Source: Lachnospiraceae bacterium UBA3772 (lineage in GTDB: Bacteria > Bacillota > Clostridia > Lachnospirales > Lachnospiraceae). From it: a DNA stretch of 26,940 bases. Positions 7,785 to 16,046 of the stretch are shown in pieces. Where the stretch lies: positions 1 to 26,940 of the forward strand of contig DFFQ01000136.1 of NCBI GenBank assembly GCA_002371025.1, in the 5' to 3' direction. The notes below the pieces were generated by a model that was given only the letters and a program-made list of their open reading frames with translations, did no database searches and was not told where the DNA came from. Within the stretch, counting starts at the first letter, position 1. Every line of letters starts with the position of its first letter. The position numbers and the translations under genes are program-made.

Positions 7785-7895
7785 TTGCAAAATTTAAAAA
7801 AGCACGATCTTATTTTTTCATGTCAGAATTTTATTATTTAACAAACACTTGAGAAATGGCCATCTGTCCAAAAAAAAGATGGACCTCCGGTAGTT

Positions 7896-7986
7896 TGGCC
7901 TAGGCCCAAAAAAGGAAAGGTCCGAGTGCACTAAGGATGTGCTTTCGGTCCTTTCCTTTTTTGATGCTATGGCCATGGAGCGGTAT
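7896..7986 (+). repeat. 91-bp hairpin element, copy 2
   Basis: This copy is about 90 percent identical to 3524-3614 by hand alignment and lies in the same orientation 4.37 kb away. Here it follows the end of a leftward gene, so the element faces that gene in the opposite sense from copy 1. It is followed by a further unit whose core TATGGCCA starts at 8011. Confidence 0.85.
7908..7962. terminator. Bidirectional hairpin terminator inside element copy 2
   Basis: Arms 7908-7925 and 7945-7962 pair over 18 positions with one T-T mismatch, flanked by A and T runs. Compared with copy 1, an A-T pair (3550/3576) has become C-G (7922/7948), a compensatory change that supports the stem. It can terminate the leftward GGDEF-EAL transcript that ends at 8033. 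Confidence 0.8.
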
Positions 7987-8032
7987 TTTATGAATTTGTT
8001 GTTTTGATGCTATGGCCACAGGACGGTGTGTT

Positions 8033-10636
8033 TTAGTATCCCCCTCGGGTTAATCTTCTTTCCCACTCATATTTTGTAAGGGGTTTATCGAATAAGAAGC
8101 CCTGTACTTTGTAACATCCTAGTTTTCTTAGGAATTCTACCTGAGCTTCTGTTTCAACTCCTTCGGTTATTACATCTATTCCCAGTTTTTTTGCCATGGT
8201 CATGATGCTCTGGATTATTATCTCATCATTTTTTCCCAATCTCTCATAGTTTATAAAGCTTCTATCAATCTTAATCTCAGATATTGGAAAATCTCTTAAG
8301 ATGGATAATGAACTATAACCAGTTCCAAAATCATCAATGCTGGTATTGATTCCTCCAAGGCAGAGTTCAGTCATAAATTCAAATAACTGTTTTTGTTCCG
8401 TTTCATCTACTGTTTCAGTTACTTCGATCATGATCTTTCCGGGATCTATTCCTGCCTGTTCAATGGTAGATAATATCATATTGGCAGTATCCTTCGGAGT
8501 TCTTTCCTCATCGCAAATGTCTCTTCTGGAAAAATTTACTGAAACAGGAACAGTATCATTTCCTAAGTCCTGCCATGCTTTTATATCTGCACATACCTTT
8601 TTTAGCATATAAAGATCCAGTTCTAATGAATGTCCATTTTTTTCCAGTATTGAGATAAACTTTGCAGGAAGAAGGACGTTATTATCTCTATTCCATCTGG
8701 CAAGAGCCTCGGCGCCTATTATCTCATTGGTTCTTATATCTACCTTAGGCTGATAATATACTTCAATGGCACCATTCTTTAATGCATCAGCAAATTCCTG
8801 CATAAGCATCTTATTTAAGATGATCTGTTTATGCATCTCCGGATTAATTATAACAACATCTTTTCTCTGTGCTCTCGCAACTGATAAGGCTGCAGAACAA
8901 GCAGTCATTATCTCTTCCGGCTGTTCAAATTCATCTATAGGATATAAACCTACGGTTGAATAAACCCTTACTTTTTCCTCAAAAGGCCCTCTATAAGCAC
9001 TGATCTGAAGAGAAGATATAAAATCTAAGAATTCTCTTCTCCTGTCTTTATATATAAGAGCCGCAAAATTGTCTCCTCCAAAATGTGAAAACACTTCACC
9101 TTTTACCAATTCTTTCGTGACTTTATCTGCATATCTCTTAACGCAGTTATCGCCTTCAATACGGCCAAATTTGCGATTGATTATTCCAAATCCACGTAAA
9201 TTGATAAAATAAGAATCAAATCTAATTATGTCTCCATTGTTTAGTTTATTACCTATCTCATTTATAAATCCTCCTGAATTTGGAAGACCTGTAAGATAGT
9301 TTGTAAGACTTGTCATCTTAAGTTTAGAAACAAGTCTGTTTCTTGCACCATGAAGCATGATTATATCTATTATGGCATTAAGGTCTGATCTTTCACTGTG
9401 AGTAAATGAATCTTCTCCTTTTATAACATAACCTTTAAATACCACCATCCCGCCTTCTTCCATATGGATCTCTCTAACATAATCGCTTTCAGGTGATACC
9501 TCTTCATCGGTGAGATATACAGTTTTTTCCATCATCTCACCCATAGGAGTATATTTACTAACAGGCTGATAAAGTGTTACTGTAAGTTTTCCAAGTCTGA
9601 TAAAACTTCCAATTCCCTTTAATCCCTCGCTTACGGCACTTACGGTATCAACCGTCTTACCTAAAGCCTCTAAAAATGTATTAAATTCAGGATTTATAAG
9701 TCTTCCTTCTTTTTTTATCTTACATACATTTCTCTTAATTTTTTCTTTATCAGAATACATCGCCATATCGGCTTCATTGATCACTTCTTTAATATCTATA
9801 TCCTTATTATCAAAGCAAGATGTTCCGATAGCTAAACTTAAAGGATTATTTCTTATTCTGAATGAATTTTCAAGTTCGATTATTTCTTCTACATACTTAT
9901 TAGCCTGATTCTGATCAATTCCAGGCAGGATTGATACAAATTCATCTCCTCCAGTTCTAAATAACTGGAATTCATCAGGGATTACATCTCTAAGAACTAC
10001 TGCTGCCATTCTAAGTAATTCATCTCCAACAAGATGACCGAATGTATCATTTGTTTCCTTCAGATAATTACAGTCTGCAACTATAAAACTAACAGGAAGA
10101 ATATCTCCATTAGCTAATTCTTCTACATAAAGGTCAAAAGCCCTTCTATTTTTTAAACCTGTAAGAGAGTCAAATAATGATTCCTTCTCCAGACTTATCC
10201 TGATATTTTCTTCCTCTGTTACATCATAAATAAGCCCAACAATTCCGACTACATTTCCTTTATCGTCATGGATAGGCTCTTTTATTACCTTAAAATATTC
10301 CTGCTTATTGTCCAGATTGATATTTATCACATAGCTTGTGCCCTTATCGCTTTCAACTACTCTTTTGTCACTTTCCATGGCAATAAGTGCATTTTCTTTA
10401 TCTTTTCTTACTTCAAGATCAGTCTTTCCTGCAATAGACCAATGTCCATCATTATCTCCCATATTAAGATGATGCCAATACTGAGTTGCAAACAGGTATC
10501 TTCCCTCTTTGTCCTTAATATAGATATTGGATGGAAGAAGTTTTAATATACCCTCTAATTTACTTAAAGGATTTCCACCTAATTCATCAATCTCATATGC
10601 TAATTTTTTAAGCTCATCTTCATTAATCTCACCCAT
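8033..10636 (-). CDS. PAS-GGDEF-GAF-like-GGDEF-EAL c-di-GMP protein
   Basis: An 867-residue cytoplasmic signalling protein that probably makes and degrades cyclic di-GMP. In order there is a PAS domain (about 28-145, ending GIVGLIYDVTEEE), a GGDEF domain (about 155-305) with intact RTGGDEF at 227-233 and the metal Asp in VADCN, a GAF-like sensor region (about 320-440), a second GGDEF with the altered signature GGDNF at 520-524, and an EAL domain (about 605-860). The EAL residues are all present: EAL 643-645, N701, E738, DDFGTGYSS from 768, K789, EGVE from 825 and QGF near the end. The first GGDEF is therefore likely a cyclase and the EAL likely a phosphodiesterase, while the second GGDEF may be only regulatory. 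GGGGAGG six bases upstream fixes the start. A terminator separates it from the upstream operon. Confidence 0.93.
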   Translation of the reverse strand: MGEINEDELKKLAYEIDELGGNPLSKLEGILKLLPSNIYIKDKEGRYLFATQYWHHLNMGDNDGHWSIAGKTDLEVRKDKENALIAMESDKRVVESDKGTSYVININLDNKQEYFKVIKEPIHDDKGNVVGIVGLIYDVTEEENIRISLEKESLFDSLTGLKNRRAFDLYVEELANGDILPVSFIVADCNYLKETNDTFGHLVGDELLRMAAVVLRDVIPDEFQLFRTGGDEFVSILPGIDQNQANKYVEEIIELENSFRIRNNPLSLAIGTSCFDNKDIDIKEVINEADMAMYSDKEKIKRNVCKIKKEGRLINPEFNTFLEALGKTVDTVSAVSEGLKGIGSFIRLGKLTVTLYQPVSKYTPMGEMMEKTVYLTDEEVSPESDYVREIHMEEGGMVVFKGYVIKGEDSFTHSERSDLNAIIDIIMLHGARNRLVSKLKMTSLTNYLTGLPNSGGFINEIGNKLNNGDIIRFDSYFINLRGFGIINRKFGRIEGDNCVKRYADKVTKELVKGEVFSHFGGDNFAALIYKDRRREFLDFISSLQISAYRGPFEEKVRVYSTVGLYPIDEFEQPEEIMTACSAALSVARAQRKDVVIINPEMHKQIILNKMLMQEFADALKNGAIEVYYQPKVDIRTNEIIGAEALARWNRDNNVLLPAKFISILEKNGHSLELDLYMLKKVCADIKAWQDLGNDTVPVSVNFSRRDICDEERTPKDTANMILSTIEQAGIDPGKIMIEVTETVDETEQKQLFEFMTELCLGGINTSIDDFGTGYSSLSILRDFPISEIKIDRSFINYERLGKNDEIIIQSIMTMAKKLGIDVITEGVETEAQVEFLRKLGCYKVQGFLFDKPLTKYEWERRLTRGGY

Positions 10637-10684
10637 ATCAAACCTCCCCTTATATAGTGCATCATTTTTTTGTTTATTCTGTGT

Positions 10685-10719
10685 CCAAAAAAAGAGCGAA
10701 AATAATTTCGCCCTTTTTT
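10685..10719 (-). terminator. Intrinsic terminator of the five-gene operon
   Basis: Read leftward, GGGCGAAA and TTTCGCTC form a stem with one G-U pair around a short loop, flanked by an A-run and a T-run of seven. It lies 15 bases beyond the stop of the GH13 gene at 10735 and about 50 bases before the next leftward gene. I found no clear promoter between it and 10636, so some read-through into the GGDEF-EAL gene is possible. Confidence 0.75.
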
Positions 10720-10734
10720 ACTAAAAATATTTAA

Positions 10735-12486
10735 TTAATTCTTTCTAAGTAATGCGCACTGATAACCACTTAGTGTACCGCCAAATTCTGAATCAGATAA
10801 TAAATCCTTAAATCCAGCATATTCCATAACCGAAGCCTCTTTGTCCTGTGTATGGAAAATAAGAATCTCCCCAGAAGTAAGATGATATATAAGAAGATTC
10901 TTCCAGTTGTCACTTTCAGTATAAGAATATGAACCTTCAGTAATGGCATTGATCACGTGTCTAAAATATGTAAGTCTCTGGTACCAGGCATAAAGCTCCC
11001 TATCCTGTTTATTTTCATCCCAGATCATTCCACGTCTGTTATCAGGATCCTCTGCTCCGGTAAGTCCCACTTCATCCCCATAATAAAGGAATGGTGTTCC
11101 CGGAAGAAGCATTTCCATGGCTGCCGCTAAACGAAGCTTTCTCTTATCTCCATTTGCTCTATGTAAGAAACGGCTTGTATCATGGCTGTCTATAAGGTTC
11201 CAGAGTACCGGGATAACAGCACTATGATACTGTCCTAATAAGAATCCCTGCTCCGCCATGAACTCAGATGGTCTTAAAGAATTATCACATATCATTGAAG
11301 AAACACTCTTAAAGAATGCATAATTCATAACTGAGTCCCACTGATCTCCCTGAAGGAAATCAGGAGCATAATGCCATACTTCACCTACGATAAGAGCCTC
11401 AGGATTAATTGCCTTTATCTCTTTTCTAAATCTTCTCCAGAAATCATGACCTATCTCATCTCCTACATCCAGTCTCCAACCGTCAATGCCAAAATCTTTA
11501 ATATAATACTTAGCTACTTCAAGCACATAATCAGCAACTTCTGGATTACTAATGTTAAGCTTTGGCATGCCTCCATGGTAAGCAAAGCTCTGATAAGAAG
11601 GTTTTCTATCAGCTGTTCCATAATCAATAGGCATAGAATCCATATAATACCAATCCCAGTATTTAGATTCTCTTCCTTTTTCGATCACATCCTTAAAGGC
11701 AAAGAAATCTGTAGCTGTATGGTTAAATACACCATCCAGCATAACTCTCATATTCAACTCATGAGCCTTATCTATCAGCTGATGAAGATCCTCTGCAGTT
11801 CCAAGAGATGGATCTACTGTATAATAATCAATAGTGTCATATTTATGAGATGAATCAGACTTAAAGATAGGTGTCATATATATAACATCGACACCCATCC
11901 CTTTTATATGATCAAGATGATTGATTATACCTTTAAGATTACCCTTAAGATCTGCCTTCCAGTCAATAGGTTCCTGATACCATACTTCATCAGGTATATC
12001 TTCTGTTGTTGCAAATCTTGTAGGAAAGATCTGATAAACAACTGCATTCTTTGCCCAGGAAGGAATAAAAAAAATATCTTCTCTTCTGGAAAGAAGCGGA
12101 CAGTCAAACATTGATTCAACTCCCCAAGGCTCGCATGAGAAAAATCTTGAATCACCAAACCATATACGGGCACCTGCTGAATCTATAAGTTCAAAGAAAT
12201 ATCTAAGACAAAGAGTCTCAGGATTACCTGAATTTTCAGTTCCCGGTCTCTCCATTATATCTATGTCCGCCATATAATAATCGTGACCGAAATCACTGGC
12301 ATATCTCTTCATTTCACAACAATTTCTTGTGTCATATTTTTCTACCGGTATATATTTATCTCTGGTATGAAGATATATAGCACTGATATCCCCCTTACCT
12401 GTTGATAATCTAATCCTAAGTTTTCCATTTTCAAGAAAAAAGCAGTCTCTTTGATCTGCGTAATGTGATATTCCTGCGTAATTCAT
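10735..12486 (-). CDS. GH13 alpha-glucan hydrolase, neopullulanase/cyclomaltodextrinase type
   Basis: A 583-residue glycoside hydrolase of family 13 acting on alpha-1,4 (and possibly alpha-1,6) glucans. After an N-terminal beta domain of about 140 residues, the barrel begins at AVVYQIFPTRF. The four conserved regions are DGVFNH (251-256), GWRLDVGDE (336-344, nucleophile D340), GEVWH with acid/base E369, and LIDSHD with D436. MPKLN at 307-311 is the fifth-region motif typical of the neopullulanase/cyclomaltodextrinase branch. There is no signal peptide, so it should act in the cytoplasm on imported or stored oligosaccharides. AAGGAGA five bases before the ATG fixes the start. It is last in an operon with membrane glycan genes, 17 bases after the DUF6320 gene, which is an uncommon place for a maltodextrin enzyme. 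Confidence 0.94.
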   Translation of the reverse strand: MNYAGISHYADQRDCFFLENGKLRIRLSTGKGDISAIYLHTRDKYIPVEKYDTRNCCEMKRYASDFGHDYYMADIDIMERPGTENSGNPETLCLRYFFELIDSAGARIWFGDSRFFSCEPWGVESMFDCPLLSRREDIFFIPSWAKNAVVYQIFPTRFATTEDIPDEVWYQEPIDWKADLKGNLKGIINHLDHIKGMGVDVIYMTPIFKSDSSHKYDTIDYYTVDPSLGTAEDLHQLIDKAHELNMRVMLDGVFNHTATDFFAFKDVIEKGRESKYWDWYYMDSMPIDYGTADRKPSYQSFAYHGGMPKLNISNPEVADYVLEVAKYYIKDFGIDGWRLDVGDEIGHDFWRRFRKEIKAINPEALIVGEVWHYAPDFLQGDQWDSVMNYAFFKSVSSMICDNSLRPSEFMAEQGFLLGQYHSAVIPVLWNLIDSHDTSRFLHRANGDKRKLRLAAAMEMLLPGTPFLYYGDEVGLTGAEDPDNRRGMIWDENKQDRELYAWYQRLTYFRHVINAITEGSYSYTESDNWKNLLIYHLTSGEILIFHTQDKEASVMEYAGFKDLLSDSEFGGTLSGYQCALLRKN

Positions 12487-12503
12487 GTCTGTCTCCTTAT
12501 ATC

Positions 12504-13184
12504 CTAAACCCGGAATCTTCTCTTTATTTCATTTGAAATCATGCGGCCACCAAAAAGAATGGTTCCTAACAACACAATACCCGTGAATAGCACAGCAATA
12601 AGCTGCAGCAGGGTGCTGCCAAATCTCATATGTTTGTTCAAACCAACTATAGCATCTATTATACTAAGAATAAAGGTGACAATTTCCGTCATTATATAAT
12701 TCTGCCATCCATCAATAGCAATGATCATAAACACTATAGCCATTACATCTGCAGCAACAAATGTTATCGGAAGGGCATAAGACACCGACCAGCCCTGCCA
12801 TCCTACCAGAAGATCAGTAAGCACCAGAACTATTCCCGTTGCAAACATCTGTCCTTGTAAAAGACGCTGAATGCTTTTTCTTTTTTGAAATGAATAGGTT
12901 ATGACAAAGCATCCATATGTAAGTTCCAGTCCTACAAGAAGTGACCAGTATACTCCATTAAAAGTTACATAGTTAATGATTATCACTGTAGTTTCAGCAA
13001 TGATAGAAAGGAATATTATTATCCTTATAAGTAACTGCATCTTCTTTAATGATTCACTGACATCAGGATATGTAAGGGATCTTGATTCCTTCTCATGAGC
13101 ATTTTCAAGAACTCCATGACATAAAGGACACTCGATGGCATCATCTTTTATTTCAATATTACATCTCACACATCTTCTACTCAT
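12504..13184 (-). CDS. Zinc-ribbon membrane protein, DUF6320-like
   Basis: A 226-residue membrane protein starting MSRRCVRCNIEIKDD. The two cysteine pairs CVRC and CPLC form a zinc ribbon in the first 22 residues. They are followed by a polar linker and about six transmembrane helices (from KMQLLIRIIIFLSIIAE onward), ending in a basic tail. The frame is open ten codons further upstream, but the ATG at 13184 has GGAG at the right distance and overlaps the end of the preceding gene, which argues for translational coupling. From memory, DUF6320 proteins travel with condensation-like acyltransferases, as here. Function is not established; it may assist the acyltransferase or sense membrane state. 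Confidence 0.8.
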   Translation of the reverse strand: MSRRCVRCNIEIKDDAIECPLCHGVLENAHEKESRSLTYPDVSESLKKMQLLIRIIIFLSIIAETTVIIINYVTFNGVYWSLLVGLELTYGCFVITYSFQKRKSIQRLLQGQMFATGIVLVLTDLLVGWQGWSVSYALPITFVAADVMAIVFMIIAIDGWQNYIMTEIVTFILSIIDAIVGLNKHMRFGSTLLQLIAVLFTGIVLLGTILFGGRMISNEIKRRFRV

Positions 13185-14454
13185 AATATACTCCATTCGT
13201 TTCGATAGAAACATTTACTCCATCACTTGAAAGAGTTCTAAAGAACCATTTCTGTATTTCTGATTCCTGAATACATGCACTGAAAGTAAGGGTAAGCATA
13301 TCACCATATGAAAAAACAGTTATCTTCATATTCTGTCCCTTTGACATTGAAAGGATTGCCTGGAATCTTTCAATATACTGTGAATAAGGATCAGAAGTCT
13401 TTATGATACCAAGGTTAGTAACTGTCGATGTATTTGCTTTAGCTGACGCATTGTAAACAAATCTCATGGCAATCTTCTTAATAAAAAGAGGGATCGCTCT
13501 AAGTACAAGATTCTTCTCATTAGATACATTATATGAGAATAATTTTTCAAGATTTTCTTTATTTATCTGCTTTTCCAAGCTTTCCTTAACCTTTTCTACT
13601 ACTTCTTCAAAGGTATAATGGTCCTTATCAGGATAGAATTCTGATGTGACCACAACAAAGAAATTCTTATTTGTATCCGAGTTAAAATAAGGCCTTAAGT
13701 TAACCGGAACACATATAGATATCGGTTTTTTTGACTCTGCTCCATTAAGATAACCGTTATATATAGCCCAGGTATAAGCCGCAACAATATAAGTATTGAT
13801 AGTCACATTATATTTCTTTGCTGCTGCCTTGATATCCTTTATAGGCATAACTCCATGTATAATGGCAAACTGATTTATAGGCAGTTTCTCCCCTTTTATT
13901 ATCACTGCCTTCTTAGTCTTATAAGTCTTCTTTTCCTTACGCTTATAATTTCTAACATAACTATCCTGAGTATCAAGGGAAGTCTCTGGGGCAAGTGCAT
14001 TTCTCACCTGACTTGAAAGCTCAGGATGAGCATTTCTTATATATTGATATGTTATCTCTTTAAGGAAATTAATGGCACCATTTCCATCTGTAAGTGCATG
14101 GAACACCTCAAGATTTATCCTGTTCTTATAATAAGAAACTCTGAAGAGATAGTTATGGTTACTATAAGGATTGATATACATACACGGATATGTATATTCT
14201 TCTTTTACCACCGGTGCCTTAGCTTTATTTTCTTCAAAATAATACCAGAAGATCCCTTTCTTCATGGTTGATTTAAACACATCAAAATAAGGCAGAACTG
14301 TCTCCAATGCTTCCTGCAATAGTTCTCCCTTTATCTCTTCTTTTAAAATTACTGAAATCCTATATACATTACTCATTCCCTCTCTTGCGATCACAGGGAA
14401 GAGGTTCGCTGTATTATCCAGCTTAGCCCATTTCAGATTTTTATCACGTTTCAT
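13177..14454 (-). CDS. Condensation-domain-like acyltransferase
   Basis: A 425-residue protein of the CoA-dependent acyltransferase/condensation-domain superfamily, often annotated as alcohol acetyltransferase-like. The catalytic HxxxDG motif is present as HALTDG (H119, D123, G124), preceded by the usual N-terminal subdomain (YFDVFKSTMKKGIFWYYFEE). A second half carries the conserved bridging features PISICVPVNLRPYF and the TVTNLG-like strand. It lacks carrier-protein and adenylation modules, so it is not a full nonribosomal synthetase. Acyl transfer to an alcohol, sugar or lipid acceptor is plausible; the substrate is unknown. It overlaps the following DUF6320 gene by 8 bases and follows GtrA by 19. 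The membrane neighbours suggest an envelope glycolipid acceptor, which is inference. GGAAG lies about 11 bases before the ATG. Confidence 0.82.
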   Translation of the reverse strand: MKRDKNLKWAKLDNTANLFPVIAREGMSNVYRISVILKEEIKGELLQEALETVLPYFDVFKSTMKKGIFWYYFEENKAKAPVVKEEYTYPCMYINPYSNHNYLFRVSYYKNRINLEVFHALTDGNGAINFLKEITYQYIRNAHPELSSQVRNALAPETSLDTQDSYVRNYKRKEKKTYKTKKAVIIKGEKLPINQFAIIHGVMPIKDIKAAAKKYNVTINTYIVAAYTWAIYNGYLNGAESKKPISICVPVNLRPYFNSDTNKNFFVVVTSEFYPDKDHYTFEEVVEKVKESLEKQINKENLEKLFSYNVSNEKNLVLRAIPLFIKKIAMRFVYNASAKANTSTVTNLGIIKTSDPYSQYIERFQAILSMSKGQNMKITVFSYGDMLTLTFSACIQESEIQKWFFRTLSSDGVNVSIETNGVYYE

Positions 14455-14473
14455 TATGTCATAATCTTCCTTA

Positions 14474-14911
14474 TTACTGATCTTTGTTTTTATTCTTCTT
14501 AAATATCAAGAATTTACTTAATAAATAATTAGTGATAAGGATAAGGATCTGAACCAATAACTTTGCCACCTTATGATCCATACCTACCACATTAACGAAA
14601 AATAGCATAAAGATTATATCCAGCAAAAGACTTCCTAGTCTTGCGATATAAAATTTTGCCATTTCCTTCGGAATATTCTCCTCTTTACTTCTAAAAACAA
14701 CGTATCTATTAATAAAATATGCAAATGTAACTGCAAGTATCCAGGAGATAACATTTGCAATGCTTAATTCTATATTTTTCTTTGGATCAAGAAAAAATAA
14801 TGTTAATAAAAAGAAAGATCCCAGACTGATAACCGTTGTCATAGCCCCGGCAATTATATAGGTTATAAGTTCCCTATATTTAACTGCAAGACTCTTAATC
14901 TTATCTATCAT
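14474..14911 (-). CDS. GtrA-like membrane protein
   Basis: A 145-residue protein with four transmembrane segments (about residues 15-40, 48-68, 85-107 and 115-135) and a basic C-terminus. It has the GtrA pattern: an N-terminal ELITYIIAGAMTTVISLG segment, AYFINRYVVFR in the centre and LSKFLIFKK at the end. Family members are thought to flip undecaprenyl- or polyprenyl-phosphate-linked sugars across the membrane for glycan decoration. It sits 12 bases downstream of a GT2 polyprenyl-phosphate sugar transferase, its usual partner (GtrB). The ribosome site is weak, so coupling to the GT2 gene is likely. Length is normal for the family. Confidence 0.9.
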   Translation of the reverse strand: MIDKIKSLAVKYRELITYIIAGAMTTVISLGSFFLLTLFFLDPKKNIELSIANVISWILAVTFAYFINRYVVFRSKEENIPKEMAKFYIARLGSLLLDIIFMLFFVNVVGMDHKVAKLLVQILILITNYLLSKFLIFKKNKNKDQ

Positions 14912-14923
14912 TTACACTACCAC

Positions 14924-15883
14924 TTAATTTTCTTTATTATCTTTACTTATTTTTTCTCTGATCACATATACAGGTCTGTTCTTTATCTCAACTGTATTTT
15001 TAGCTGTATAAATACCTAAAACTCCAAGATTTATAAGAAGTATTCCAAAAAGCAAAAGCATAAATACTAAAATGATCCACAGGTCTGCCACTTGTTTTTC
15101 TGCAAGCCTAAGTATCAGTAAAACTATAAATGTTATAAAGCTGATAGAACTTATTATCATTCCGCTTTTAAATGGCCACAGCAGCGGTGACGTTGAATAA
15201 TCTGTGATCCCGCCAAAGGCATATTTAAATAACTTGCTTATATTCCATTTGGATTTTCCTTTTTTTCTTTCTTCAACTGTATAAGGCATAAGATATGTAT
15301 TATATCCTACCCATGCAAATAACCCCTTGGAGAATCTGCTTTTCTCCTGAAGTGATATCACTGCATCCTTTACAGTTGATCTAAAGCACCTGAAATCGCT
15401 GGCTGCGGCAGGTATCTCAATCTCTGTCATCTTCTTGATACCTGAATAGAATCCAGCCTTTAAGATTTTCATAATAAAACTTTCTTTACGTTTCTTCTGG
15501 TAGCAGGCAACTTCATCATAATCTTTGTTCTGCTTAAGAAATTCCATCATTTCAAGTACATATTTAGGATGCTGCTGAAGATCCGCATCGATAAGTGCTG
15601 TATATTCTCCAGTTGCTTCTCTAAGTCCTGCAAGGATTGCTGCCTCTTTACCAAAATTTCTTGAAAAATCAACGGCTTTAATATCCATGCCATTGTTTTT
15701 CTTTATTAACTTCTTTATCTCATCATAAGTATTATCTGTAGAGCCATCATTAACAAAGATGATCTCTAAATCTTCTTTCATGGATTTAAATACATCCATA
15801 ACCGCTTCATAGAATAAAGAGATATTCTCCTCTTCATTAAAGCATGGCACTACTAAAGATAATACCTTGGTCAATTGCTTCAT
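14924..15883 (-). CDS. GT2 polyprenyl-phosphate glycosyltransferase, GtrB-like
   Basis: A 319-residue family 2 glycosyltransferase of the DPM1/GtrB type, expected to load a sugar from a nucleotide donor onto a polyprenyl phosphate at the inner face of the membrane. It shows the opening strand LVVPCFNEEENI, the VNDGSTDNT motif (44-52), the metal-binding DADLQ from D99, and the membrane-proximal SRFSKGLFAWVGY and RKKGKSKW segments. Two C-terminal transmembrane helices (about 228-255 and 265-292) match GtrB-like enzymes. It is first in the five-gene leftward operon, behind a strong promoter. GGGCGG close to the ATG serves as ribosome site. The donor sugar cannot be told. Confidence 0.92.
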   Translation of the reverse strand: MKQLTKVLSLVVPCFNEEENISLFYEAVMDVFKSMKEDLEIIFVNDGSTDNTYDEIKKLIKKNNGMDIKAVDFSRNFGKEAAILAGLREATGEYTALIDADLQQHPKYVLEMMEFLKQNKDYDEVACYQKKRKESFIMKILKAGFYSGIKKMTEIEIPAAASDFRCFRSTVKDAVISLQEKSRFSKGLFAWVGYNTYLMPYTVEERKKGKSKWNISKLFKYAFGGITDYSTSPLLWPFKSGMIISSISFITFIVLLILRLAEKQVADLWIILVFMLLLFGILLINLGVLGIYTAKNTVEIKNRPVYVIREKISKDNKEN

Positions 15884-15953
15884 AAACCGCCCTGTCCATT
15901 ATTTCAAAATTTAAAGCTTTAAGTCATTTAAAAACTTAAAAGCACTATTTCCG

Positions 15954-15982
15954 ATTATAGAATAAATGGACCATTTAGTAAA
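15954..15982 (-). promoter_or_regulatory. Sigma-A promoter of the five-gene operon
   Basis: On the minus strand TTTACT (15982-15977), a 17-base spacer and TATAAT (15959-15954) lie about 70 bases before the GT2 start codon at 15883. No other promoter of similar quality is visible in the gaps inside the operon, all of which are under 20 bases. Confidence 0.7.
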
Positions 15983-15992
15983 CCCCGCGAAT

Positions 15993-16022
15993 GCTTATTA
16001 AAGTTCAGCTTATTAAAGTTCA
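15993..16022 (+). repeat. Perfect tandem duplication of 15 bp
   Basis: GCTTATTAAAGTTCA occurs twice in direct contact (15993-16007 and 16008-16022), between the end of the lipoprotein gene and the operon promoter. It is followed by a looser echo around AGGTTTC (16021-16048). It may reflect replication slippage. Confidence 0.85.
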
Positions 16023-16046
16023 GGTTTCGTTAGGCTCCAGGTTTCA

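Larger units (their letters stand above)
7626..8032. other. Intergenic region with promoter, hairpin and repeat element
   Basis: This 407-base gap holds, from left to right, the leader and promoter of the leftward permease operon, an AT-rich stretch, a short hairpin-prone segment (7861-7884, CCATCT and AGATGG around an A-run), the second copy of the 91-bp element and one more repeat unit ending in TATGGCCA at 8011. I looked here for a secreted bacteriocin precursor, which the transporter type predicts, and found none on either strand. Confidence 0.75.

Noticed and set aside
7861..7884. Hairpin with CCATCT and AGATGG arms as a separate terminator
   Set aside because: The six-pair stem has an A-run loop and no T-run after it on either strand. 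The nearby 18-bp element stem is a far better terminator.
11371..11853. 160-residue plus-strand frame
   Set aside because: It is antisense to the GH13 gene, which shows all conserved regions across the same stretch. The shadow has no family pattern and no ribosome site.
13185..13214. Ten-codon upstream extension (MFLSKRMEYI) of the DUF6320-like gene
   Set aside because: The ATG at 13184 has GGAG at proper distance and overlaps the preceding stop, and the zinc ribbon begins directly after it.
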